Source: Aeoliella straminimaris (GTDB taxonomy: Bacteria > Planctomycetota > Planctomycetia > Pirellulales > Lacipirellulaceae). From it: DNA of 64,000 nucleotides. How positions within the stretch are numbered: the stretch's first letter is position 1; every line of letters begins with the position of its first letter. The position numbers were made by a program, and so were the translations under genes. Shown one piece after another: positions 49,002-56,839 of this stretch. The notes under the pieces were generated by a model, which ran no database searches, had not been told where the DNA came from, and saw only the letters and a program-made list of their open reading frames with translations. The stretch lies in NCBI RefSeq assembly GCF_024054565.1, contig NZ_JAMXLR010000089.1:1-64000 (forward strand). Direction: 5' to 3'.

Positions 49002-49406
49002 ATGGCAATAAAAACTAAATGGCTCCACATCCCCGTCAGCTTGCTGGCGGTCCTGGCCCTCGTCGCGGTTGCCGGTTGTTCGGACACGGTTGGTGTCTCT
49101 GGCAACGTGACGGTCGATGGCCAGCCACTGCCTTACGGTCACATTGGACTGCAAGGCAGCGGGAGCGGTGGGGAGCGATTTGGGGCGGAGATCTCCAACG
49201 GGAAGTATTCCATTCCGTCGGTGCCACCAGGCAAGTACGAGGTAACCATTACCGGGGAAGATGGCCCTCCGGTGCAAGTTACTGCGGAACAAGCACGCCA
49301 GGGTGGTGTCCAAGCTGCCAAGGAACTTATCACGCTGAGCCATCCCAAGAATGGACAGACTGTCGACATTGTCGGCGGCAGAAATTCGCTCGACTTCGAC
49401 TATTAA
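49002..49406 (+). CDS. small lipoprotein with carboxypeptidase regulatory-like fold (module D)
   Basis: A 134-residue exported protein: hydrophobic leader with VAGC lipobox near residue 26, then a transthyretin-like domain (VSGNVTVDGQPLPYGHIGL, NGKYSIPSVPPGKYEVTI). It pairs with the upstream DUF1559 gene, as the relative at 18330-18779 does in module B. Function unknown. Confidence 0.87.
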   Translation: MAIKTKWLHIPVSLLAVLALVAVAGCSDTVGVSGNVTVDGQPLPYGHIGLQGSGSGGERFGAEISNGKYSIPSVPPGKYEVTITGEDGPPVQVTAEQARQGGVQAAKELITLSHPKNGQTVDIVGGRNSLDFDY

Positions 49407-49578
49407 TTCGCACTGCTGATTTCGCGAGACGTCATCCCCCTTGAGGTAAGAGGCGGCAATTGAGGTTCATCAACTTCTGCATTGCCATCTCGCTCACCAA
49501 CCACCCCCTGTCCCGCGTGGGCTGAGTACAACGTTCAGACGGTAGCTGTCGGACTCCTTCAACCGGTCCACATGGTAT

Positions 49579-49995
49579 AAGTGCCCGGCGACAACAACAC
49601 CCTTTACATCGTCGAACTCCACGATGATGGTGTTCCGCTTGGTCGGATCATCGCCCAAGATCAGCTGACAAGGGGACAGCGTGCCTCTCTCGACCTGCTG
49701 GGCACCAATGTCTGCGATGGTGGGCTCCCGGCGGTGACGTTGCACCCCGACTTTCAGCAAATCGACAGTTCTAGACGGACTTCAACACCGGATGCACCAA
49801 CGGCCTGCAGGTCACCGTGCAGCTATTCGATGGAACAATTTTCACTGCCGTCATCCTCTTCGCCGGCGACCTGGATGGTGATGGCCAGAACGATTACACC
49901 GACCTTCGATCGGTCAAGCAAGCTTTTAACGATTCTCGCGGTGCCGAAGCATTCAGCCGACTGTTGGCGGCATCCGCACCAGATGCGATAATACT
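49579..49995 (+). pseudogene. remnant of a dockerin/PEP-CTERM-type secreted protein
   Basis: Two short frames in different registers cover this stretch. The second (from about 49775) reads LFDGTIFTAVILFAGDLDGDGQNDYTDLRSVKQAFNDSRG, split here into LFDGTIFTAVILFAGDLD and GDGQNDYTDLRSVKQAF. It matches the first-half dockerin of the module D fused protein (GDLNFDGLQDYDDFRSFKSQF, shown as GDLNFDGLQDY then DDFRSFKSQF), including the DGT lead-in. There is an in-frame stop just upstream at 49772, no signal peptide and no PEP-helix-Arg end. It is probably a frameshifted relic of another module gene. The rest of 49407-50130 shows no gene. Confidence 0.5.
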
Positions 49996-50130
49996 GATGG
50001 CGAGAATACTTATCGTCGGCGGGATGGTGTGTCGATCGTCGGGGGGTGTCCCTCTGTTTCGTCTCGGATCGAGTTCAGTGGGACACCTCGAATACCGGTC
50101 GCAGCAAACCGATGGTTGGAGTTGGACAGC

Positions 50131-52368
50131 ATGAACATTACCTATTCGAACTTCTTGAAACCGGCATGCCTACTGGCGCTAGCGGCTGTTCCCTTCACCC
50201 AGCTTACGGTCTGCCGGTCGGAGGAAGTCAAGAAACTGCGAACTCGCTGGGCCGACGAAGTGACGCCCGATAACGTCCTGTCCGAGTACCCTCGCCCTCA
50301 ACTTCGCCGCGGTCAGTGGTGGAATCTCAATGGCCCGTGGGAGTACGCCGTCCGGCCGGACAACGCCGAACAACCTCAGAAGTACGACGGCGAGATTTTG
50401 GTGCCTTTCGCCATCGAGTCGCAGCTCAGCGGCGTTGAGAAGTACGTGGGCTATGCCGAGTTGCTATGGTACCGTCGCAGCTTCTCGCGACCCGAGATGG
50501 ACGATGGCGAACGGTTGCTACTGAACTTCGGAGCTGTCGACTGGCTGTGCGAAGTATGGGTCAACGGCAAGAAGGTCGGCGAACACCGGGGTGGCTACGA
50601 TCCCTTTACCTTCGACATCACCGATGCCACGGTCGAAGGCGACAACGAGCTTACCGTGGCCGTCTGGGATCCCACCGATGGCGGCGCGCAGCCGCGGGGC
50701 AAGCAGCTCCGTCGCCCCCACGGAATCTGGTACACCTCGGTCACTGGCATCTGGCAAACGGTTTGGCTGGAAAAAGTCCCCAAGTCCTACCTGAGCGAAA
50801 TAAAGATTGTCCCACACGCCCTGCAAGGCAGCGTCAGTATTACTCCCCGAGGCCCAACGGACGAAGTAGTGACCATCGTCGTCCGCGACGGCGATCGCCA
50901 AGTCGCCACCAGCACCACGCGAATGGGAATTACGGCCACCCTCGACCTGCCCAATCCAGTCCTTTGGAGTCCGCAGCAACCGCATCTGTACGACATCGAA
51001 TTGACCACCCTCAGTGGCGACCGGGTCGAATCGTACTTTGGGCTCCGCGACGTCTCCGTTGCCAAGGATAGCGATGGCATCAATCGCCTGACACTCAACG
51101 GCGAGCCGCTGTTTCAATTTGGCGTGCTCGATCAGGGGTGGTGGCCCGATGGATTATACACTGCGCCAACGGACGAAGCACTTCGCTACGACCTGGAGGT
51201 GGCGAAGCGACTAGGCTTCAACATGATTCGGAAGCACGTCAAGGTTGAACCCGCCCGATGGTACTACTGGTGCGACAAAATGGGACTTATGGTCTGGCAA
51301 GACATGCCCAGCGGCGATCGGTACATCGGGGGAAGCGAGCCCGATATCACCCGCACGGACGCCTCGGCGGACAACTTCGAACGCGAACTGCGACGCATGG
51401 TACATTCGCTCTACAACCATCCATCCGTCGTGATGTGGGTACCGTACAACGAGGGATGGGGACAGTGGGACACCGTGCGCATTTGCCAACTGCTCGATGA
51501 ATGGGACAACACGCGACTGGTGAACAACGCCAGCGGCTGGACCGACCGCGGCATGGGAGACGTGCATGACATCCACCGTTATCCCGGCCCCGCCGTACCT
51601 GAAGAAGATGAACTGCGAGCTTCCGTACTCGGCGAATTTGGCGGACTTGGGCTTAGCGTACCCGAACATACCTGGCGCGAGGTGCAAAACTGGAGCTACG
51701 TGCCCGTCGAGAACGAGGAGGAATTACTCGAGCGTTACCGCAAGCTTCTGACGGAGGTGCGCTACCACATTGGCAAAGGACTGGCGGCGGCCGTCTACAC
51801 CCAGATCGCGGATGTGGAGATCGAACTTACCGGCATCCTCACTTATGACCGTGAGGTGTGTAAACTACCCGATTCGGTCAGAACGCTCACCGAACTACTC
51901 TACAAATCGACAGCCGAGATCGTCGACGTCGTACCAACCTCGGAACAAAAGCCGCAAACTTGGCGGTACACGTTTAGTAATCCTGGAGAAGACTGGCAGC
52001 AACCCGACTACGACGACTCGTCCTGGAGAGCTGGGCAGGGGGGCTTTGGTGGCAACGAGGTTCACAACGCTCAACCCCGCACCGGATGGACCACAAGCGA
52101 CATTTGGATTCGTCGCAGTGTCGATGTCTCATCCAAGGACCTCTCTCGACCTACCCTCAGGGTGTATCACGACGAGGATGCCGAAATCTACATTCAGGGC
52201 AAACAAGTCGCATCGCTTGTGGCCTACACCACCGAGTATGTCCACGTTCCGCTAAATGAGGATGTGGTAGAGTTGCTCAAACGTGGCCCGGTAACCATCG
52301 CGGTACATTGTCACCAGAGCCTGGGCGACCAGTTCATCGACGTGGGCATCGTCGATTTTGCCCCCTGA
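50131..52368 (+). CDS. secreted glycoside hydrolase family 2 protein
   Basis: A 745-residue beta-glycosidase-like enzyme with signal peptide (from MNITYSNFLKPACLLAL). The order is sugar-binding domain (GPWEYAVRPDN, LWYRRSF, NFGAVDWLCEVWVNG), immunoglobulin-like domain, then TIM barrel. The acid/base is expected at Glu441 in YNEGWGQW and the nucleophile at Glu502 in LGEFGG. An extra C-terminal beta-sandwich (about 630-745) may bind sugar. GGAG upstream supports ATG 50131. It likely removes beta-linked sugars from glycans outside the cytoplasm; substrate specificity cannot be read from sequence. Confidence 0.9.
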   Translation: MNITYSNFLKPACLLALAAVPFTQLTVCRSEEVKKLRTRWADEVTPDNVLSEYPRPQLRRGQWWNLNGPWEYAVRPDNAEQPQKYDGEILVPFAIESQLSGVEKYVGYAELLWYRRSFSRPEMDDGERLLLNFGAVDWLCEVWVNGKKVGEHRGGYDPFTFDITDATVEGDNELTVAVWDPTDGGAQPRGKQLRRPHGIWYTSVTGIWQTVWLEKVPKSYLSEIKIVPHALQGSVSITPRGPTDEVVTIVVRDGDRQVATSTTRMGITATLDLPNPVLWSPQQPHLYDIELTTLSGDRVESYFGLRDVSVAKDSDGINRLTLNGEPLFQFGVLDQGWWPDGLYTAPTDEALRYDLEVAKRLGFNMIRKHVKVEPARWYYWCDKMGLMVWQDMPSGDRYIGGSEPDITRTDASADNFERELRRMVHSLYNHPSVVMWVPYNEGWGQWDTVRICQLLDEWDNTRLVNNASGWTDRGMGDVHDIHRYPGPAVPEEDELRASVLGEFGGLGLSVPEHTWREVQNWSYVPVENEEELLERYRKLLTEVRYHIGKGLAAAVYTQIADVEIELTGILTYDREVCKLPDSVRTLTELLYKSTAEIVDVVPTSEQKPQTWRYTFSNPGEDWQQPDYDDSSWRAGQGGFGGNEVHNAQPRTGWTTSDIWIRRSVDVSSKDLSRPTLRVYHDEDAEIYIQGKQVASLVAYTTEYVHVPLNEDVVELLKRGPVTIAVHCHQSLGDQFIDVGIVDFAP

Positions 52369-52475
52369 TCGACGCGCAACCCTCGGCCGGACCTTTGTAG
52401 AATTCTGAAATCCTGAACACAGAATTGGGGAATCGGATTGGAGTCGGCGGCAGCCGACCATCTAATGGCATCCGC

Positions 52476-53984
52476 ATGGACGTCGTGCGTTCTGGCTCCT
52501 GCGTATCGCCCATTTCGTTTCCCCTTTTTTGGTTCCCAAGTTTGTCCTTAAAACGCTCCACGACCGACACCCACTCAACCCGGCCAACCGATGTCCGTGT
52601 TGTTGCGGTCGAGCTTTACTATCTGCCCGTTGAAACACGCGTACCACTGAAGTTCGGTAGCGAAACGCTCACCTCGGTTGTCTGCGCACGCGCCCAGGTC
52701 ACCGTGGAGGATGCACGTGGACAGCGGGCCATTGGGTGGGGCGAGACGCCTCTCAGCGTGCAATGGGTGTGGCCCTCGAGCCTGTCGTATCAACAGCGAC
52801 TGGCAACAATTCAGCGTTTCTGCCAACGCCTGGCGGAACAACTAGTCGAGCACGACGCGGTCGGCCACCCGCTGGAATTGGGACATCGATTCCAGCAAGA
52901 AGTCCTCGAGCCCGAGTTGGCATCCGAGCAACAAACCGCGCCACCTGGAGCCGCAATTCCCCTGCTCGCGGGACTGTTGTGCTGCTCGGTGTTCGATGTG
53001 GCCGTCTACGACGCCTACGCCAAGCTGTGCGATGCGTCCGTGTGGGACGTGCTGGGCTCCGCTCACTTGAGCAGCGACCTGGGGTGTTTCCTCACTGCCG
53101 CAGAGGGCGAACAGCTCAGTTTCTCCGGCCGCTACCCAGCGGATTTTCTGAAGAAGCCTGCCGATCAGTCGCTCACCGCTTGGCACTTAGTGGGAGGACT
53201 CGATCCCGTTGTGCCGAGCGACCTGATCGGCAACGAACCTGACGATGGGTACCCGGTACTGCTGTCAGAATGGATCGATCATGACGGACTCCAGGCCCTG
53301 AAGGTGAAGCTGCGAGGAAACGACGCCGATTGGGACTATCGTCGACTGATACAGGTTGGCCAGGTGGCACTTACACATGGTGCAACAAGCCTGACGGCGG
53401 ACTTCAACTGCACTGTGACGGATCCGCAATACGTCGTCGAGGTGCTCGATCGACTCGAGCGTGATGAGCCAGCAATCCACGAAGCCATCCTCTACATCGA
53501 ACAACCCTTTCCTTACGACCTGGAGCGTTACCAGCTGGACGTGCGGCCGGTGTCGCAGCGCAAGCTGCTATTGATGGACGAATCTGCGCACAACTGGCAG
53601 CTCATCCGACTTGGAAGGTCGCTCGGATGGACCGGCGTGGCCCTGAAGACCTGCAAGACACTCACCGGTGCGCTGCTGTCGCTGTGCTGGGCCAGGGCAC
53701 ACGACATGCGGCTGATGGTTCAAGACTTGACCAACCCGATGTTGGCCCAGATTCCACATTTGCAACTGGCTGCCAACTGCCATACGCTGTTAGGGGTCGA
53801 GACCAACGCGATGCAGTTCTATCCTGCGGCCTCAGAAATCGAGGCGCAGGTGCATCCAGGTATATATTGCCGGCAGAACGGCCGCGTGGATCTATCGACC
53901 ACCAACGGCACAGGTTTCGGGTACCGTGTCGACGAGATAGCCCGCCCGCTGCCCGATCCTGCCTGTTGTTTCGAGAGCGTGTAA
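52476..53984 (+). CDS. enolase superfamily protein (mandelate racemase/muconate lactonizing type)
   Basis: About 502 residues. The C-terminal barrel shows the superfamily pattern: LKVKLRG (KxK-type base) near 275, metal ligands in ADFNC (about 308), IEQPF (about 342) and MDES (about 367), and ALKTCKT at the barrel end. This predicts Mg-dependent proton abstraction from a carboxylate, such as an acid sugar dehydratase, racemase or cycloisomerase. The N-terminal start is uncertain, since the conserved part begins near VRVVAVELYY, about 40 residues in. It lies downstream of the GH2 gene, which would fit sugar acid catabolism, but this is inference. Confidence 0.8.
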   Translation: MDVVRSGSCVSPISFPLFWFPSLSLKRSTTDTHSTRPTDVRVVAVELYYLPVETRVPLKFGSETLTSVVCARAQVTVEDARGQRAIGWGETPLSVQWVWPSSLSYQQRLATIQRFCQRLAEQLVEHDAVGHPLELGHRFQQEVLEPELASEQQTAPPGAAIPLLAGLLCCSVFDVAVYDAYAKLCDASVWDVLGSAHLSSDLGCFLTAAEGEQLSFSGRYPADFLKKPADQSLTAWHLVGGLDPVVPSDLIGNEPDDGYPVLLSEWIDHDGLQALKVKLRGNDADWDYRRLIQVGQVALTHGATSLTADFNCTVTDPQYVVEVLDRLERDEPAIHEAILYIEQPFPYDLERYQLDVRPVSQRKLLLMDESAHNWQLIRLGRSLGWTGVALKTCKTLTGALLSLCWARAHDMRLMVQDLTNPMLAQIPHLQLAANCHTLLGVETNAMQFYPAASEIEAQVHPGIYCRQNGRVDLSTTNGTGFGYRVDEIARPLPDPACCFESV

Positions 53985-54084
53985 GAAGCACCGCCCCTGA
54001 GCCGGCACCATGCGTGGCCGGCGGTCTCTGCCCTTTTTAGCGGAGCCCGAACATACCCCTTCATTCTTGACCGCGAGACACGTG

Positions 54085-55227
54085 ATGCAGAAACGCTACT
54101 CCTTGCCTGGACTGTTGTTGTGCCTTTCGGTTGCCTGTTCTTCCCGGGCGGCAGAAAACCCCATAACGCCAAGTGAAGCCAAGATCGATCGAATGGTGGA
54201 ACAGTTCATCGAGCGCCGTGGAGTACCCGGCATCTCGGTGGCGCTGGGTTCTAGCGACGAGGTCCTGCTGGCCAAAGCCTACGGTCTGTCCAATGTCGAA
54301 CACGAGGTACCAGCCACCACCGACACCGTGTTCCGCACCGCATCGATCTGCAAGATGTTCACGGCGGTGGCTATCCTGCAACTCGCTGAACAGGAGAAGC
54401 TTGATCTGGACGAACCGGTAGCCAGCTACTTTCCCGAGTTGGATAAGAACGACTGGACTTTCACCACCCGACAGTTGCTGGGACATCTGGCTGGTGTACG
54501 GCACTACAAGTCGTCGAACGAGCCCAGGTCAACTCGATACTTTCCGGACGTTCAATCCGCGTTGGTCACGTTTGTTAACGATCCGCTGTTGCACGATCCA
54601 GGCTCGCAGTACAAGTACACGACGTTCGGCTACAACCTGCTAGGAGCGATTGTAGAACGCCAATCGGGTCAGGATTACGCCGACTACATCGACCAGCATA
54701 TTGGTAAGAGGGCCAGCATGCCCAACACGCAGGTTGACAACCACTTTCGCATTATCCCTCACCGCTCCGCGGGATACATGCGAATGCAGCGCGAGGACAA
54801 CGCTCCCATGTCGCTGCGACGAGACTTCAAACGGGGCGAACTCTGCAACGCCGCACTGCACGACACCAGTATGAAGGTGCCTGGAGGAGGAATGCTTTCG
54901 ACACCAACAGACTTGTTTAATTTCGCTAAAGCTCTGCTCGGTGGAAAGCTCGTCACCAAAGAGACCATGCAGGAGATGTGGACCGAGCAACAAACCAGCG
55001 ATGGCGACAAGACATCGTATGGACTGGGATTTCGCCTCTATGACGACGACCAAACCAAGCTGACTGGTCACAGTGGTGGACAGTGCGGTGTATCGACTCA
55101 GCTGCTGATGAATCCAAAGACCGGCAACACCGTGACCGTAATGTGCAATCTGGAAAACACCGAGTTGTACCCGCTAGCTTTGAAACTGCTGAATGCCGTA
55201 GATCAGGAGACCAACCCCTCCGACTAG
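54085..55227 (+). CDS. secreted serine beta-lactamase-family protein
   Basis: A 380-residue protein with a signal peptide and class C beta-lactamase/esterase fold. It has the SxxK motif (SICK, about 87-90), a YGYN-like Tyr-Asn motif after KYTTFG, and HSGG as the KTG equivalent. These proteins are usually esterases or peptidases rather than resistance enzymes. I chose ATG 54085 at the signal peptide. It is on the same strand as the enolase-like gene, about 100 bases downstream. Substrate unknown. Confidence 0.88.
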   Translation: MQKRYSLPGLLLCLSVACSSRAAENPITPSEAKIDRMVEQFIERRGVPGISVALGSSDEVLLAKAYGLSNVEHEVPATTDTVFRTASICKMFTAVAILQLAEQEKLDLDEPVASYFPELDKNDWTFTTRQLLGHLAGVRHYKSSNEPRSTRYFPDVQSALVTFVNDPLLHDPGSQYKYTTFGYNLLGAIVERQSGQDYADYIDQHIGKRASMPNTQVDNHFRIIPHRSAGYMRMQREDNAPMSLRRDFKRGELCNAALHDTSMKVPGGGMLSTPTDLFNFAKALLGGKLVTKETMQEMWTEQQTSDGDKTSYGLGFRLYDDDQTKLTGHSGGQCGVSTQLLMNPKTGNTVTVMCNLENTELYPLALKLLNAVDQETNPSD

Positions 55228-55452
55228 ACGCCCCGCCCCCGAGGGGGAGAACCGCCATGAGATTCGCAACGTATTTCCCACAAAGGATTTACGACTATTC
55301 GCGGTGTTTTTCCACAAAAACAATCCAAGCTGGTGGCTTGCCGCAGTTTCGATTGAGGTTATACTCAACCTCCTGTTAAACTAGGGTATATAGGGAAATG
55401 CTACGGCCGCTGTGCGTCGACGCGGTCTCAAGCGGGGGAGCCGACTCGCAAT

Positions 55453-56832
55453 ATGACAGCTATCGCTGTTCTTTTAACTACCGATCCGGCACTAGGTCGT
55501 TGCCTTCAGGAAGCTATCTCACAATGGGGGATGCTCCACCTCGAGTGGCTCACCTCGATAGAGCAGACCTCGCACCTTACGAACAATCGTCTGGCGATTG
55601 TCTTCGCGGACTACGCTCGTGGCAAGGAAGAGCAACTGACAAGGGCGTTGCAGTTCGCCCGCGCGCATCCTTCCCAACCAGCGGTAGTAGCAATCACCGA
55701 GGACTTCCAGCCTGCCCAGGCATCGTCTCTGCTTAAGCAAGGTGTTGCAGATTGTTTGACCTGGCCGCTTGATGTGCCGCGTCTGGCGATGCTGACCGAC
55801 TACCTAGTCTGGCGGAGCTATCAAACACCACCTGCCAGTGCTCCGCCCTCCAAGACGACGCCGCGCCCCGCAAAAGGTGAACTGTTGGTCCGATGGCCGA
55901 ATGAGGTTGCCCAGCGAATAGAACTGCTCGCACCTCAAGACACCACCGTGCTGATTGTGGGTGAAACAGGTTCGGGAAGAACACAGGCCGCCCGTGAGTT
56001 ACATGCACGTTCACCGCGCCGCAACAAGCCGTTGATCGTGGTCGAATGTATGTCGCTGTCTCCTACCCTGCTTGGCAGCGAACAACATGGCCAAGCTATG
56101 GCCGACACGCAAGGCGTTGAACATCATCTTGCCAACCGACTTCAAGCGGCCGGTGATGGAACGCTGCTACTGGAAGACATCGACGTATTGCCGCTGAAAC
56201 TGCAGGACTACCTGTTTCGCGCCATCGAACGTCGTTTCAGTAAAACACAGAACTCCGAACTGGTTCCACTGCGGGCGCGCATTATCGCCACCACGCACCG
56301 TGGCCTGGAATTGAAGCGGCGGGCCGGCAAGTTCCGCGACGATCTGTTCTACCACCTCAATGCGACAAAGCTCGGTTTGCCGAGCTTGACCGAACATCGT
56401 GAATTGATCGCTCCCGCGGTCGAACAAAGCATCGAACAGGCATGCTCACGCCATGGCGGCGCAGCGCCGCAGGTCGATCAACTGGCCATGCGGGCAATGG
56501 TCGCCTACGGCTGGCCTTCGAATCTGCGGGAGCTTCGCAACGTGATTGAACGCGCCGTAGCGCTTTGCAGCGATGGCGTAATCCAGCTGGAGAATCTTCC
56601 TGCCGTGGTGGCCAAATCGCTTTCGGTGCCGCGCCCTGCTCGCAGGGCGCGAGACGGTTCGAACTTGGAATCATCTCGCCAGAATGCCGAAATGCTGGCA
56701 ATTTCCCAGTCATTGGCCAAGAACGGCAACAACCGCTCGAAAACCGCCGCGGATCTCGGCATTAGCCGTGTGACGCTGTACAAGAAGCTTCACAAGTACG
56801 GGTTCATCCAGCTACCCGATGGGGCAGGCTGA
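55453..56832 (+). CDS. NtrC-like AAA+ regulator lacking GAFTGA
   Basis: A 459-residue cytoplasmic protein with three parts. Residues 1-115 resemble a receiver domain without the usual phosphorylation-site context. A sigma-54-activator-type AAA+ domain covers about 145-385, with Walker A GETGSGRT at 170, Walker B GTLLLEDID at 235 and FRDDLFYHLN with the arginine finger region. A Fis-type helix-turn-helix lies at about 410-452 (NNRSKTAADLGISRVTLYKKL). The sigma-54 contact loop GAFTGA is missing: the region reads LLGSEQHGQAMADTQG. It may therefore regulate without sigma-54, as TyrR-like proteins do. It ends seven bases from the convergent next gene. Confidence 0.88.
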   Translation: MTAIAVLLTTDPALGRCLQEAISQWGMLHLEWLTSIEQTSHLTNNRLAIVFADYARGKEEQLTRALQFARAHPSQPAVVAITEDFQPAQASSLLKQGVADCLTWPLDVPRLAMLTDYLVWRSYQTPPASAPPSKTTPRPAKGELLVRWPNEVAQRIELLAPQDTTVLIVGETGSGRTQAARELHARSPRRNKPLIVVECMSLSPTLLGSEQHGQAMADTQGVEHHLANRLQAAGDGTLLLEDIDVLPLKLQDYLFRAIERRFSKTQNSELVPLRARIIATTHRGLELKRRAGKFRDDLFYHLNATKLGLPSLTEHRELIAPAVEQSIEQACSRHGGAAPQVDQLAMRAMVAYGWPSNLRELRNVIERAVALCSDGVIQLENLPAVVAKSLSVPRPARRARDGSNLESSRQNAEMLAISQSLAKNGNNRSKTAADLGISRVTLYKKLHKYGFIQLPDGAG

Positions 56833-56839
56833 ACTTCTA

